NCBI GenBank assembly: GCA_029258695.1
Contig: JARIBR010000015.1
Location: 1 to 23,627 of the forward strand
Source of the DNA: Quadrisphaera sp.
GTDB taxonomy: Bacteria; Actinomycetota; Actinomycetes; Actinomycetales; Quadrisphaeraceae
Direction: 5' to 3'
Length of the DNA: 23,627 bases
Below the pieces are notes generated by a model. It saw only the letters and a list, made by a program, of their open reading frames with translations. It had not been told where the DNA came from and did no database searches. This document shows positions 8,272-16,268 of the stretch, one piece after another (position 1 is the first letter of the stretch; every line of letters starts with the position of its first letter). The position numbers and the translations under genes were made by a program.

Positions 8272-8882
8272 GCCGCACCGCGCGCATCGAGCGCGCCACC
8301 TCCGAGTCCTCGGTCACCGTCGAGGTCGACCTCGACGGCACCGGTGAGACCGCGATCGACACCGGGGTGGCCTTCTACGACCACATGCTCACCGCGCTCG
8401 GACGCCACGCCCTGCTGGACCTGCGCGTCGCGGCGACCGGTGACGTCCACGTCGACGCCCACCACACCGTCGAGGACGTCGCGATCGTCCTCGGCCAGTG
8501 CCTGCGCCAGGCCCTCGGCGACAAGCGCGGCATCTCCCGCTTCGGCGACGCCCTCGTCCCGCTGGACGAGGCGTTGGTTCAGGCCGTCGTCGACGTCTCG
8601 GGGCGTCCCTACCTCGTCCACTCCGGGGAGCCGGAGGGCACCGAGCACGTGCTCATCGGCGGCGGCGCCGGCGGCGTGCCCTACGCGGGATCGTTGACGC
8701 GGCACGCCTTCGAGTCCATCGCCCACCACGCTCACCTCACCCTGCACGTGCGGGTGCTCGCCGGCCGCGACCCGCACCACGTGGCGGAGGCGCAGTTCAA
8801 GGCCCTCGCGCGGGCGCTGCGCGCGGCGGTCGCCCTCGACGCGCGGGTCACCGGCGTGCCCAGCACCAAGGGGGCGCTGTGA
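8268..8882 (+). CDS. hisB: Imidazoleglycerol-phosphate dehydratase
   Basis: This 204-aa Mn2+-dependent enzyme dehydrates imidazoleglycerol phosphate to imidazole acetol phosphate, the step before HisC. It is the monofunctional dehydratase of actinobacteria, without the histidinol-phosphatase domain fused in enterobacteria. Metal-binding repeats are seen at HHTVEDV (His65, His66, Glu69) and HHVAEAQFK (His170, His171, Glu174). VAFYDHML and the C-terminal VPSTKG signature are also present. The start ATG overlaps the hisC stop (ATGA), and the stop overlaps the next start (GTGA), so all three genes are probably translationally coupled. Confidence 0.97.
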   Translation: MSRTARIERATSESSVTVEVDLDGTGETAIDTGVAFYDHMLTALGRHALLDLRVAATGDVHVDAHHTVEDVAIVLGQCLRQALGDKRGISRFGDALVPLDEALVQAVVDVSGRPYLVHSGEPEGTEHVLIGGGAGGVPYAGSLTRHAFESIAHHAHLTLHVRVLAGRDPHHVAEAQFKALARALRAAVALDARVTGVPSTKGAL

Positions 8883-9571
8883 GCGAGGTCCCCGGCGACG
8901 ACACGGGCGGCGACCCCGGCGAGGACCTCGCCCCCACCGGCGGTGCCCGGCGCAGCGCCCTGGTCCTGCCCGTCGCCGACCCCGGCGTCGCCGTCTCCCT
9001 GGCGGTGGCCAGAGGCGTCGGCGCGGACGCGGTGCCGTGCGCCCGCGGCGTGCTCCTCGTCCCGCGCGAGGCGCTGGGGACCGAGGAGGTCAGCGCCTTC
9101 TCGCGCAGCGTCGGGCGCCACGACACGTTCCGGCTCACCCTCGCCGACGAGCAGGTCTCGGTGGAGCGCTGGCGCGCCGGCAAGCTCGTCGACACCCCCG
9201 CGTACGGGCTGGTCGGCGGGGTGGACGGTGACGCCGAGCGGGTGCTGCTCGGACGCGTCGAGCCCGCGGACGCCGAGGGAGCGGTCTCCAGCGACGGCGT
9301 CGACAAGGCCACCGCCCGACGCACGCTGCTGGCCGGCACCGAGGGGCCGGTGCGCCCGGCGCAGGTCGCGCTCACCGCGGCGCTGCTCCTGGTCGCCGTG
9401 GTGCTCCTGGTCGCCAACGTCACGACCCTGCTGGAGACCGATCCCGCCGGCGGCGGCGCGGGCCCCTCGGTCTGGGGCTTGCTCATCACGGCGCTGTGGG
9501 GGCTGCTCGCGCTCGTCTGGGGCCGGCGCCTCGCCGGACAGGTGCGGCGGATGAGGCGCCAGCCGGGATAG
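8879..9571 (+). CDS. Unknown protein with two C-terminal membrane helices, coupled to hisB
   Basis: This 230-aa protein is not assigned to a named family. The first 20 residues are acidic and glycine-rich. A soluble region (about 20-157) follows, with alternating hydrophobic strands and no catalytic motif that I recognise. Two hydrophobic helices lie at about 163-182 and 198-214, and the protein ends in a basic tail (RRMRRQPG) likely on the cytosolic side. The GTG start overlaps the hisB stop (GTGA), so its translation is tied to histidine enzymes. From memory, similar unknown proteins sit between hisB and hisH in other actinomycetes; this would need a synteny search. A function in histidine synthesis is not shown. 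Confidence 0.8.
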   Translation: MSEVPGDDTGGDPGEDLAPTGGARRSALVLPVADPGVAVSLAVARGVGADAVPCARGVLLVPREALGTEEVSAFSRSVGRHDTFRLTLADEQVSVERWRAGKLVDTPAYGLVGGVDGDAERVLLGRVEPADAEGAVSSDGVDKATARRTLLAGTEGPVRPAQVALTAALLLVAVVLLVANVTTLLETDPAGGGAGPSVWGLLITALWGLLALVWGRRLAGQVRRMRRQPG

Positions 9572-9583
9572 CCGCGGCGTCGT

Positions 9584-9620
9584 GCGGTGCCCCGGGCGGG
9601 TCCTAGGTCCCTCGCACCGC
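9584..9620 (+). terminator. Possible terminator hairpin after the hisCB block
   Basis: GCGGTGC (9584-9590) and GCACCGC (9614-9620) are perfect inverted repeats, extendable by one G-U and one G-C pair, with a 23-base loop. There is no U-tract. It lies 13 bases past the stop of the unknown membrane protein and before the next operon. Confidence 0.3.
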
Positions 9621-9721
9621 GCAGGTCAGCCGTGCTTCCATCATCTCTGGTCCGGTAGCCGCCCGGGCCTCACCGCGCCCGGCAGCACGACGCCGCGGCG
9701 CCTCGAGACGAAGGAGTCCCC

Positions 9722-11401
9722 GTGGACCACGCCGAGAGCACCACCCGCGCCAGGGAGTGGGCGCGGCACGACCCCGACCCCACCACGGCCGCGGAGCTGC
9801 TGGAGATCGTCGAGCGGGCCGAGGCGGGCAGCGCGCAGGCCGCCGACGACCTCGGCGAGCGGTTCAGCGGGCCCCTGGAGTTCGGCACTGCCGGGCTGCG
9901 CGGCGCCGTCGGTGCGGGCGAGTCGCGGATGAACGTCGCGGTGGTGACCCGGGCCACCGCCGGGCTCGCCCGGTACCTGCTCGACACCGTGGGCGACGGC
10001 AGCCGGGTCGTCGTCGGCTGCGACGCCCGCCACGGCTCGCGCGACTTCTACGCGGCCACCACCGAGGTCCTCTCCGCCGCCGGGATGACGGTGCTCGCGC
10101 TGCCGCAAGAGCGCCCCACGCCGTTGACCGCGTACGCGGTCCGGGCCCTGGACGCCGACGCCGGGGTCATGGTCACGGCGTCGCACAACCCGCCCGCGGA
10201 CAACGGCTACAAGGTGTACCTGGGTGGCCGCGCGGTGGACGAGCCGGCGCGCGGGGTGCAGATCGTGGCGCCAGCGGACGCGCAGATCGCCGAGCGCATC
10301 GCCGCGGCGCCCCCCGCCGACGAGGTGCCCCGGTCGACCGCGAACATCACCCGGGTCGGCTACGACCTCGTCGAGGCGTACGTCACCGCGATGGCCGCCC
10401 ACCGGCGGAGCACGACCGCCTCGAGCGTCCGCGTCGTGCTCGCCACGCTCCACGGCGTGGGGGGCGAGACCGCGCTGGCCGTCCTGCGCGAGGCCCAGGT
10501 CGGCGACGTCCACCCCGTCCCGCAGCAGATCGAGCCGGACCCCGACTTCCCCACCGTCGCGTTCCCCAACCCCGAGGAGCCGGGGGCGATCGACCTCGCG
10601 CTCGCCCTGGCCGCGGACGTCTCCGCCGACCTCGTCGTGGCCCTGGACCCGGACGCCGACCGCTGCTCGCTCGCCGTCCCCCTGCGGGCCGGCGGGTGGC
10701 GCCAGCTGACCGGCGACGAGATCGGCGCCCTGCTCGGGGAGCAGGCCGCCGCGGACGACACGCGCTCCGGGGACGCGCTGGCGTGCTCGATCGTCTCCAG
10801 CCGGCTGCTCGCCCGCATCGCCGAGCACCACGGCCTGCGGGGCGTGAGCACGCTGACCGGGTTCAAGTGGATCGCCCGCACCCCGGGCCTGCGCTTCGGC
10901 TACGAGGAGGCGATCGGCTACTGCACCGACCCCGAGGCGGTCCGCGACAAGGACGGCATCGGGGCGATGACCCACGCCGTCTCCCTCGTGGAGGAGCTCG
11001 CGGAGCAGGGCAGGACGGTGGAGGACGCCCTCGACGACCTGGCGCGCACCCACGGCCTGCACGCGACCGCGCCGCTGACGTTCCGCGTGGACGACCCCGC
11101 CGTCATCGCGGCCGCGATGGCAGGGCTGCGCCGGAGCGGCATCGACACGCTCGCCGGCTCGCCGGTGGTGCAGAGCGTCGACCTGGCCGACGGCGCCGAC
11201 GGGCTGCCGCCCACGGACGGCCTTCGCTACGTGACCCGCGCCGGCGACCGCGTCATCATCCGCCCGTCGGGCACCGAGCCGAAGCTCAAGTGCTACCTCG
11301 AGGTCGTCCTCGACGTCGAGGACGACGAGGTGCCCCGGGCCGCCGCGGCGCAGCGCCTCGAGCAGATCGCCGCCGACCTCAAGGCCGTCCTGCCCCTCTG
11401 A
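9722..11401 (+). CDS. Phosphohexomutase-family enzyme, probable phosphopentomutase (PmmB/PGM2-like)
   Basis: This 559-aa alpha-D-phosphohexomutase has all four domains. Signatures are FGTAGLRG near residue 57, the catalytic phosphoserine Ser154 in TASHNPPADNGYKVY, the Mg2+ loop DPDADR with Asp309, Asp311 and Asp313, the sugar-specificity loop GYEEAIGY, and the C-terminal phosphate-binding RPSGTEPK. The GYEEAIGY loop and length match the PGM2/PmmB subgroup, whose human member PGM2 is a phosphopentomutase. It lies 31 bp from deoD, the gene whose product releases ribose-1-phosphate. Conversion of (deoxy)ribose-1-phosphate to the 5-phosphate is therefore the best guess; glucose-1-phosphate or mannose-phosphate activity remains possible. 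The GTG start is preceded by GAAGGAG with a five-base spacer. The 150 bp upstream hold the presumed promoter, but no convincing hexamers were seen. Confidence 0.93.
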   Translation: MDHAESTTRAREWARHDPDPTTAAELLEIVERAEAGSAQAADDLGERFSGPLEFGTAGLRGAVGAGESRMNVAVVTRATAGLARYLLDTVGDGSRVVVGCDARHGSRDFYAATTEVLSAAGMTVLALPQERPTPLTAYAVRALDADAGVMVTASHNPPADNGYKVYLGGRAVDEPARGVQIVAPADAQIAERIAAAPPADEVPRSTANITRVGYDLVEAYVTAMAAHRRSTTASSVRVVLATLHGVGGETALAVLREAQVGDVHPVPQQIEPDPDFPTVAFPNPEEPGAIDLALALAADVSADLVVALDPDADRCSLAVPLRAGGWRQLTGDEIGALLGEQAAADDTRSGDALACSIVSSRLLARIAEHHGLRGVSTLTGFKWIARTPGLRFGYEEAIGYCTDPEAVRDKDGIGAMTHAVSLVEELAEQGRTVEDALDDLARTHGLHATAPLTFRVDDPAVIAAAMAGLRRSGIDTLAGSPVVQSVDLADGADGLPPTDGLRYVTRAGDRVIIRPSGTEPKLKCYLEVVLDVEDDEVPRAAAAQRLEQIAADLKAVLPL

Positions 11402-11432
11402 CCTGACCTGTCGACCGTCCGAAGGAGTCACC

Positions 11433-12146
11433 ATGACCACCACCAGCACCCCGCACATCGATCCCCAGGGCGTCGACATCGCCGAGACGATCCTGCTGCC
11501 CGGAGACCCCCTGCGCGCGAAGTTCATCGCCGAGACCTACCTCGACGACGCCCGCCGCTTCAACGAGGTCCGCAACATGCTCGGCTACACCGGCACCTAC
11601 CGGGGGAAGCCGGTCTCCGTCATGGGCACCGGCATGGGCATCCCGTCCATCTCCCTCTACAGCTACGAGCTCATCCACCACTTCGGCGTCAAGAACCTCA
11701 TCCGCGTGGGCAGCTGCGGCGCCATGCAGGAGCACATGGACCTCTACGACGTCGTCATCGCGCAGGGTGCCTCCACCGATTCGAGCTACCTGGAGCAGTT
11801 CGACCTCCCCGGCCAGTGGGCCCCCCTGTCGTCCTACCGCCTCCTGGAACGCGCCAAGCGGGCCGCTGACGAGCGCGGCCAGCACACCCACGTGGGGAAC
11901 GTCCTGTCCTCCGACGTCTTCTACAACGCCGACCCCAGCGTCTCGGAGCGGTGGGCGAAGATGGGGATCCTCGCCGTGGAGATGGAGGCGGCCGGGCTGT
12001 TCGCCAACGCTGCCGCCGCCGGGGTGGACGCGCTCGCGATCTTCACGGTGAGCGACCACCTCATCACGCACGCCCAGACCACGCCCCAGGAGCGGCAGAG
12101 CGCGTTCACCACGATGATCGAGATCGCGCTGGAGCTCGCCGGATGA
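11433..12146 (+). CDS. deoD: Purine-nucleoside phosphorylase, DeoD type
   Basis: This 237-aa hexameric phosphorylase cleaves purine (deoxy)nucleosides with phosphate to free base and (deoxy)ribose-1-phosphate. Signatures are LLPGDPLRAKFIAE with the phosphate-binding arginine, GTGMGIPS, the second phosphate segment RVGSCGAM, the ribose-binding VEMEAAG, and VSDH with Asp208, which corresponds to the catalytic Asp204 of the E. coli enzyme. Length equals the family norm. The ATG start follows AAGGAG with a good spacer, and this is one of the stronger ribosome binding sites in the window. Its stop overlaps the MFS start (ATGA). Released base and sugar phosphate would feed phosphoribosyltransferases and the neighbouring mutase. 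Confidence 0.97.
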   Translation: MTTTSTPHIDPQGVDIAETILLPGDPLRAKFIAETYLDDARRFNEVRNMLGYTGTYRGKPVSVMGTGMGIPSISLYSYELIHHFGVKNLIRVGSCGAMQEHMDLYDVVIAQGASTDSSYLEQFDLPGQWAPLSSYRLLERAKRAADERGQHTHVGNVLSSDVFYNADPSVSERWAKMGILAVEMEAAGLFANAAAAGVDALAIFTVSDHLITHAQTTPQERQSAFTTMIEIALELAG

Positions 12147-13576
12147 GCACCGCGGAGACGCCAGCGACGACGGCCCGCGCGCTGGACCCCCGGCGGGCCG
12201 TCCCGATCCTGCTCATCATGTTCGTGTTCTCCCTCGTCATCGACAACGGCTTCAAGTTCATGTCGCTGCCGATCTCGGAGGACCTCAACCTGCCGATCAC
12301 CGAGGTGAGCCTGCAGGCGACGCTGGCCGGCGTCATCATCGGTATCGGGGCCGTCGTCTACTCCGCGCTCGCCGACACGATCACCATCCGCAGGCTGATG
12401 ATCTTCGCGATCGTCCTCCTGTCGGTCGGCTCCATCATCGGCTTCGTGTTCCAGGCCAGCTTCGCGATGATCCTCGTGGGGCGCATCGTCCAGACGGCCG
12501 GTCTCGCCGCGGCCGAGACGCTCTTCGTCATCTACGTCACCAAGCACTTCACCGGGGACGAGCAGAAGAAGTACCTGGGGTTCAGCACGGCGGCCTTCCA
12601 GCTGTCCCTGCTGATCGGCACCGTCGGCAGCGGGTTCATCGCCACCTACGTGGGCTGGCAGGTGTTCTTCCTCGTGACGCTCCTCGCCCTGCTGGCCATC
12701 CCCGTGGTGCTGCGGACCGTGCCGCCGGAGGAGACCGGCGACGGCACGCTGGACGTGTTCGGCCTGTTCCTCGTCGCCGTCTTCGCCACGGGCGTCATCC
12801 TGTTCATGCAGGACTTCACGCTCTGGTACCTGCCGGTGATCGTCGTCGCCCTCGCGCTGTTCGTCTGGCACGTCAAGACCCACGACGGCGCGCTGATCAC
12901 CAGCGCCTTCTTCGCCAACGCCCAGTACACGATGATGCTGGTGGTCGTGTTCGTCACCTACTCGGTGCAGCTGGGCTACCAGTTCATGTTCCCGTTCCTC
13001 ATCTCCGACGTGTACGGCTACGAGCTGAGCGGTGTCTCGCTGCTGCTCGTGCCGGGCTACCTCGCCGCGATCGCCGTCGGGACGGCGACGGGCTGGATCG
13101 CCCGGTACCTCACCTCGAAGCAGGCCATCACCACCGCGCTGGTGCTCATCGTCGTCTCGCTGCTCGTGCCGGCCCTGCTCGTCGAGGCGGGGGTCTGGAT
13201 CTTCGTCGTCTCGATGGTCGCCTTCGGCATGGCGTTCGCGCTGATGTACGGGCCGCTGGTCTCCACCGCCGTCATGCGCGTGCCCTCGGCGCAGTCCGGC
13301 ATCTCCATCGGCTTCTACAACCTCACCATCAACGTGGCGATCCCCATCGGGATCGCCTACACGGCCACCCTCATGGAGCAGGACCTGAACCTGCTCGGCG
13401 GCCTGACGGGGCCCGGCGCCGCGTCGTCCTACGGGTCCGTGCTCCTGGTCCTCAGCCTCGTGGCGGCCCTCGGCCTGGTGCTCTACCGGGTCTTCGTCGT
13501 GGTGCTGGAGCGCCGGGGCGTGCCGATGAACACGGTGCCGGACGAGGTCGTCCCGGAGGAGGTCGCTCAGGACTGA
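12143..13576 (+). CDS. MFS transporter with 14 membrane helices, coupled to deoD
   Basis: This 477-aa protein of the major facilitator superfamily has about 14 hydrophobic segments, as in the DHA2 drug:H+ antiporter layout. An acidic residue sits in the first helix (SLVIDNGFKF). ALADTITIRR is a degenerate motif A in the loop after helix 2, and GTVGSGFIATYVGW in helix 5 resembles the antiporter motif C. The tail is acidic (PDEVVPEEVAQD). The ATGA overlap with deoD suggests co-translation, so a nucleoside or purine analogue is a reasonable substrate guess; the layout alone would suggest drug export. Direction of transport cannot be decided from the sequence. The last 10 bp overlap the convergent epimerase gene. 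Confidence 0.88.
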   Translation: MSTAETPATTARALDPRRAVPILLIMFVFSLVIDNGFKFMSLPISEDLNLPITEVSLQATLAGVIIGIGAVVYSALADTITIRRLMIFAIVLLSVGSIIGFVFQASFAMILVGRIVQTAGLAAAETLFVIYVTKHFTGDEQKKYLGFSTAAFQLSLLIGTVGSGFIATYVGWQVFFLVTLLALLAIPVVLRTVPPEETGDGTLDVFGLFLVAVFATGVILFMQDFTLWYLPVIVVALALFVWHVKTHDGALITSAFFANAQYTMMLVVVFVTYSVQLGYQFMFPFLISDVYGYELSGVSLLLVPGYLAAIAVGTATGWIARYLTSKQAITTALVLIVVSLLVPALLVEAGVWIFVVSMVAFGMAFALMYGPLVSTAVMRVPSAQSGISIGFYNLTINVAIPIGIAYTATLMEQDLNLLGGLTGPGAASSYGSVLLVLSLVAALGLVLYRVFVVVLERRGVPMNTVPDEVVPEEVAQD

Positions 13577-14598
13577 TGCCGCGGGCCGCCGGACACCGCG
13601 CGCCAGCGGGCCACGAGAGCGCGCTCGCGCTGCGCCGGCCACCCGGCGGCCAGGTCGTGCAGGCGTCCCTGCTCACGCACCTGCGCGAGGACGTCGGCGG
13701 CGCTCTGCTCGGCGGGCCGGAACCGCAGGCCCTCCGCGAGCGCGGCGGAGGAGTCGATGCCGGCCTGGGGGATCTGCGGCTCGGGGAACCACAGGGGGCG
13801 CTGCTCGTCGGTGACGCCGGCCAGCTGGCCGGTGGTGAACGTCTCGTCCGCCCACACCCACTCGACGTCGCCGGGGCCGGCGCCCGCGGCCCGGGCGCAC
13901 GCGGCGAGGACCTCGCCGACCGGCTCCTCGCGTCCGGGCCCCACGGCGTTGAACACCCCGGCGCGCCGGCGCTCCAGCATCGAGACCAGCCACCCGGCGA
14001 TGTCGCGTGCGTCGGAGTGCTGGACGCTGCGTGCCGGGTCGCCCGGGGCGAGGATCTCCGCGCCGGCCTGACCGGTGAGCGCCAGCGCGACGCGCACCGG
14101 CCACCACGTGAAGCGGTCGGAGGGGTCGCGGGGGCCGGTCATGATCCCCACCCGGGCGATCGTCACCGCCGTGCCCACCAGCTCGCCTGCGAGGACGTCC
14201 TCGCACGCGAGCTTGGCCAGCGAGCGCTCCTGCAGGACGTCGTCGTCGTAGCCGGCCCCGGCGCGGCGCAGCGGTGCGCTCTCGTCCGGCACCGCGGGGC
14301 CGTCGGGGGCGTAGACGCTCATCCCCGAGACGAAGCCGTAGGCGCCGACGTGACCGCGCAGCAGCCTCGCGGTGGCGCGCACGGCGTCGGCGTTGGAGGT
14401 GGTGTCCACCACGGCGTCGAAGTCGCGGCCGCGCAGCGCGCTGAGATCACCGGAGCGGTCACCGACGAGGGTCTCCACGCCGTCGATCACCGGTTCGCGG
14501 TGGCGGGAGAAGGTCGTGACGCGGTGGCCGGCGACCAGGGCCTGCGCGACCGCGTGGTAGCCGAGGAATCCGCCGCCGCCGAGCACCAGGAGGTCCAT
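13567..14598 (-). CDS. NAD-dependent epimerase/dehydratase-like protein (atypical SDR)
   Basis: This 343-aa extended short-chain dehydrogenase-like protein has an N-terminal Rossmann motif GGGGFLGYH (residues 7-15) that binds NAD(P). VDTTSNAD and FVSGMSVYA are the expected strand 4 and strand 5 segments. At the usual YxxxK site the sequence reads RSLAKLACE: the lysine and the following ACE are kept but the catalytic tyrosine is replaced by arginine. This suggests an atypical reductase or a non-catalytic nucleotide- or RNA-binding member (CSP41-like proteins are related). The substrate is unknown. The ATG start has a CAGGCT hexamer six bases upstream and no ribosome binding site, so a leaderless transcript is likely. 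It is divergent from hisH (86 bp between starts) and overlaps the MFS gene tail to tail. Confidence 0.87.
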   Translation of the reverse strand: MDLLVLGGGGFLGYHAVAQALVAGHRVTTFSRHREPVIDGVETLVGDRSGDLSALRGRDFDAVVDTTSNADAVRATARLLRGHVGAYGFVSGMSVYAPDGPAVPDESAPLRRAGAGYDDDVLQERSLAKLACEDVLAGELVGTAVTIARVGIMTGPRDPSDRFTWWPVRVALALTGQAGAEILAPGDPARSVQHSDARDIAGWLVSMLERRRAGVFNAVGPGREEPVGEVLAACARAAGAGPGDVEWVWADETFTTGQLAGVTDEQRPLWFPEPQIPQAGIDSSAALAEGLRFRPAEQSAADVLAQVREQGRLHDLAAGWPAQRERALVARWRAVSGGPRHQS

Positions 14599-14604
14599 GC
14601 GCCC

Positions 14605-14610
14605 AGCCTG
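14605..14610 (-). promoter_or_regulatory. Putative -10 element of leaderless epimerase gene
   Basis: On the minus strand CAGGCT, then six bases (gggcgc), then ATG at 14598. It resembles the CAnnnT variant seen before the lipoprotein and the 23-codon ORF. Confidence 0.45.
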
Positions 14611-14672
14611 CCGCGACCTCGGCCTGACGGCCCGGGGAAGTGGTGGGTCGGGCGAGCACCGGGGCCCGCTCC

Positions 14673-14678
14673 TACCCT
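14673..14678 (+). promoter_or_regulatory. Putative -10 element of leaderless hisH
   Basis: TACCCT, then six bases (ggtgcc), then ATG at 14685. This is one of the closest matches to TAnnnT in the window. No ribosome binding site precedes the ATG, so the second his block appears to start here as a leaderless mRNA. Confidence 0.62.
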
Positions 14679-14684
14679 GGTGCC

Positions 14685-15317
14685 ATGCCACCTCGACCCT
14701 CCGTCGTCGTCCACGACTACGGCTCCGGCAACGTGCGCTCCGCGGTCCGAGCCCTCGAGCGCGTCGGCGCGCAGGTGCGCCTCAGCGCGGACCCGCGGGC
14801 CGCCGCGGACGCCGACGGGCTCGTGGTGCCCGGCGTCGGAGCCTTCGAGGCCGTCATGGGCGCGATGGCCGGCGTGCGCGCCGGCGAGGTCATCGGGCGC
14901 CGGCTCGCGGGAGGGCGTCCGGTGCTCGGCGTGTGCGTCGGGATGCAGGTGATGTTCGACTCCGGCGTGGAGCACGGGCGCACCAGCACCGGGCTGGGGG
15001 AGTGGCCCGGGGTGGTCGAGAGGCTCCAGGCCCCGGTGGTGCCGCACATGGGCTGGAACACCGTCGACGCGCCGCCCGGCAGCACCCTGTTCGACGGCAT
15101 CGCCGACGAGCGCTTCTACTTCGTCCACTCCTACGGGGTCCGCTCCTGGACCCTCGAGGCCGACGGCCCGCGGGCGCCGCAGGTGACGTGGGCCACCCAC
15201 GGCGAGCCGTTCGTCGCCGCGGTGGAGAACGGGCCGCTGTCCGCCACGCAGTTCCACCCCGAGAAGTCCGGGGACGCCGGCGCCGCGCTGCTGGAGAACT
15301 GGGTGCGGACCCTGTGA
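14685..15317 (+). CDS. hisH: Imidazole glycerol phosphate synthase, glutaminase subunit
   Basis: This 210-aa class I glutamine amidotransferase supplies ammonia to HisF in imidazoleglycerol phosphate synthase. The first strand is [13 protein letters not shown]. The catalytic triad is Cys84 in LGVCVGMQ plus His191 and Glu193 in FHPEKS. PHMGWN and YFVHSYG are HisF-contacting or oxyanion-region signatures. The ATG at 14685 was chosen because it fits the leaderless pattern; 15 more in-frame residues upstream have no support. Its partner hisF is not in the window. It begins the second his block after the inserted nucleoside and epimerase genes. Confidence 0.97.
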   Translation: MPPRPSVVVHDYGSGNVRSAVRALERVGAQVRLSADPRAAADADGLVVPGVGAFEAVMGAMAGVRAGEVIGRRLAGGRPVLGVCVGMQVMFDSGVEHGRTSTGLGEWPGVVERLQAPVVPHMGWNTVDAPPGSTLFDGIADERFYFVHSYGVRSWTLEADGPRAPQVTWATHGEPFVAAVENGPLSATQFHPEKSGDAGAALLENWVRTL

Positions 15318-15324
15318 CGCGGCC

Positions 15325-15483
15325 GTGAGCACGCTGTGGTTCGTGCTGATGTTCGTGGGCCTCATGTGCGTCGGGGGGGTGTTCTCCATCCGGGCCCAGG
15401 GCGCGCCGACGTGGGCCCAGGTCCTCCTCGCCGCCCTGGCCCTGACGATGGTCGCCGCCGGGGGACTGAACTACTTCGGGTGA
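15325..15483 (+). CDS. Small membrane protein between hisH and priA
   Basis: This 52-aa ORF starts with GTG seven bases after the hisH stop and ends 20 bases before priA. It consists of two hydrophobic helices (about residues 3-21 and 31-48) joined by a short loop IRAQGAPTW, ending in AGGLNYFG. The hydrophobic pattern and exact fit between hisH and priA support a real gene, although it is short. No enriched ribosome binding site is seen, so translation may depend on hisH. Small proteins of this type occur in actinobacterial his clusters from memory; the function is unknown. Confidence 0.7.
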   Translation: MSTLWFVLMFVGLMCVGGVFSIRAQGAPTWAQVLLAALALTMVAAGGLNYFG

Positions 15484-15503
15484 GGCAGCGAGGGCAGGGC
15501 AGG

Positions 15504-16268
15504 ATGACCGCCGTGAACGCTGACGAGCCGCACGACGCCGGACCGCCCCTGGAGCTGCTTCCCGCCGTCGACGTGGCCGACGGGCGGGCGGTCCGTCTCG
15601 TCCAGGGCGAGGCCGGCTCCGAGACCTCCTACGGCGCCCCGCTGGACGCCGCGCTCGCGTGGCAGGACGACGGGGCCCGGTGGGTCCACCTCGTCGACCT
15701 CGACGCCGCCTTCGGGCGCGGGAGCAACGCGGACCTCCTGGCCGAGGTGGTGGGCCGCCTCGACGTCGACGTCGAGCTCTCCGGGGGCATCCGCGACGAC
15801 GAGTCCCTCGCCGCGGCGCTGGCCACCGGGTGCGCCCGCGTCAACCTCGGGACCGCGGCCCTGGAGCGTCCGGACTGGACGGCCCGGGTGCTCGCCGAGC
15901 ACGGCGACCTCGTCGCCGTGGGCCTGGACGTGCGCGGCACCACGCTGGCCGCGCGCGGGTGGACGCACGAGGGCGGCGAGCTGTTCGACGTGCTCGCCCG
16001 CCTCGACGCCGCAGGGTGCTCACGCTACGTCGTCACCGACGTGCGCCGGGACGGCACGCTGACCGGACCCAACACCGAGCTGCTCGAGCAGGTCTGCGAC
16101 GCCACCGACGCCCACGTCGTCGCCTCGGGCGGCGTGGCCACCCTGGAGGACCTCGAGGCGCTGCGGGCCCTGGTCCCCGCCGGCGTCGAGGGGGCGATCG
16201 TGGGCAAGGCGCTGTACGCGGGGGCGTTCACCCTGCCCCAGGCCCTCGACGTCGCGGGCCGCCCGTGA
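15504..16268 (+). CDS. priA: Bifunctional HisA/TrpF isomerase (PriA)
   Basis: This 254-aa (beta-alpha)8-barrel isomerase acts on ProFAR in histidine synthesis. In actinobacteria it also acts on phosphoribosyl-anthranilate in tryptophan synthesis, because a separate trpF is usually missing. Catalytic residues by alignment are Asp23 in LLPAVDV (general base) and Asp179 in VTDVRRDG (general acid). ELSGGIRDD and [11 protein letters not shown] are the two phosphate-binding glycine motifs. The N-terminus has about 15 extra polar residues. ATG 15504 follows the purine-rich GAGGGCAGGGCAGG; a GTG nine bases later is a possible alternative. The dual role is known for the actinobacterial family and is not proven here. 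The stop overlaps sseB (GTGA). Confidence 0.95.
   Translation: MTAVNADEPHDAGPPLELLPAVDVADGRAVRLVQGEAGSETSYGAPLDAALAWQDDGARWVHLVDLDAAFGRGSNADLLAEVVGRLDVDVELSGGIRDDESLAAALATGCARVNLGTAALERPDWTARVLAEHGDLVAVGLDVRGTTLAARGWTHEGGELFDVLARLDAAGCSRYVVTDVRRDGTLTGPNTELLEQVCDATDAHVVASGGVATLEDLEALRALVPAGVEGAIVGKALYAGAFTLPQALDVAGRP

Noticed and set aside
9641..11527. 628-residue minus-strand open frame opposite pgm
   Set aside because: Antisense shadow: it mirrors codons of a complete mutase on the plus strand and shows no domain.
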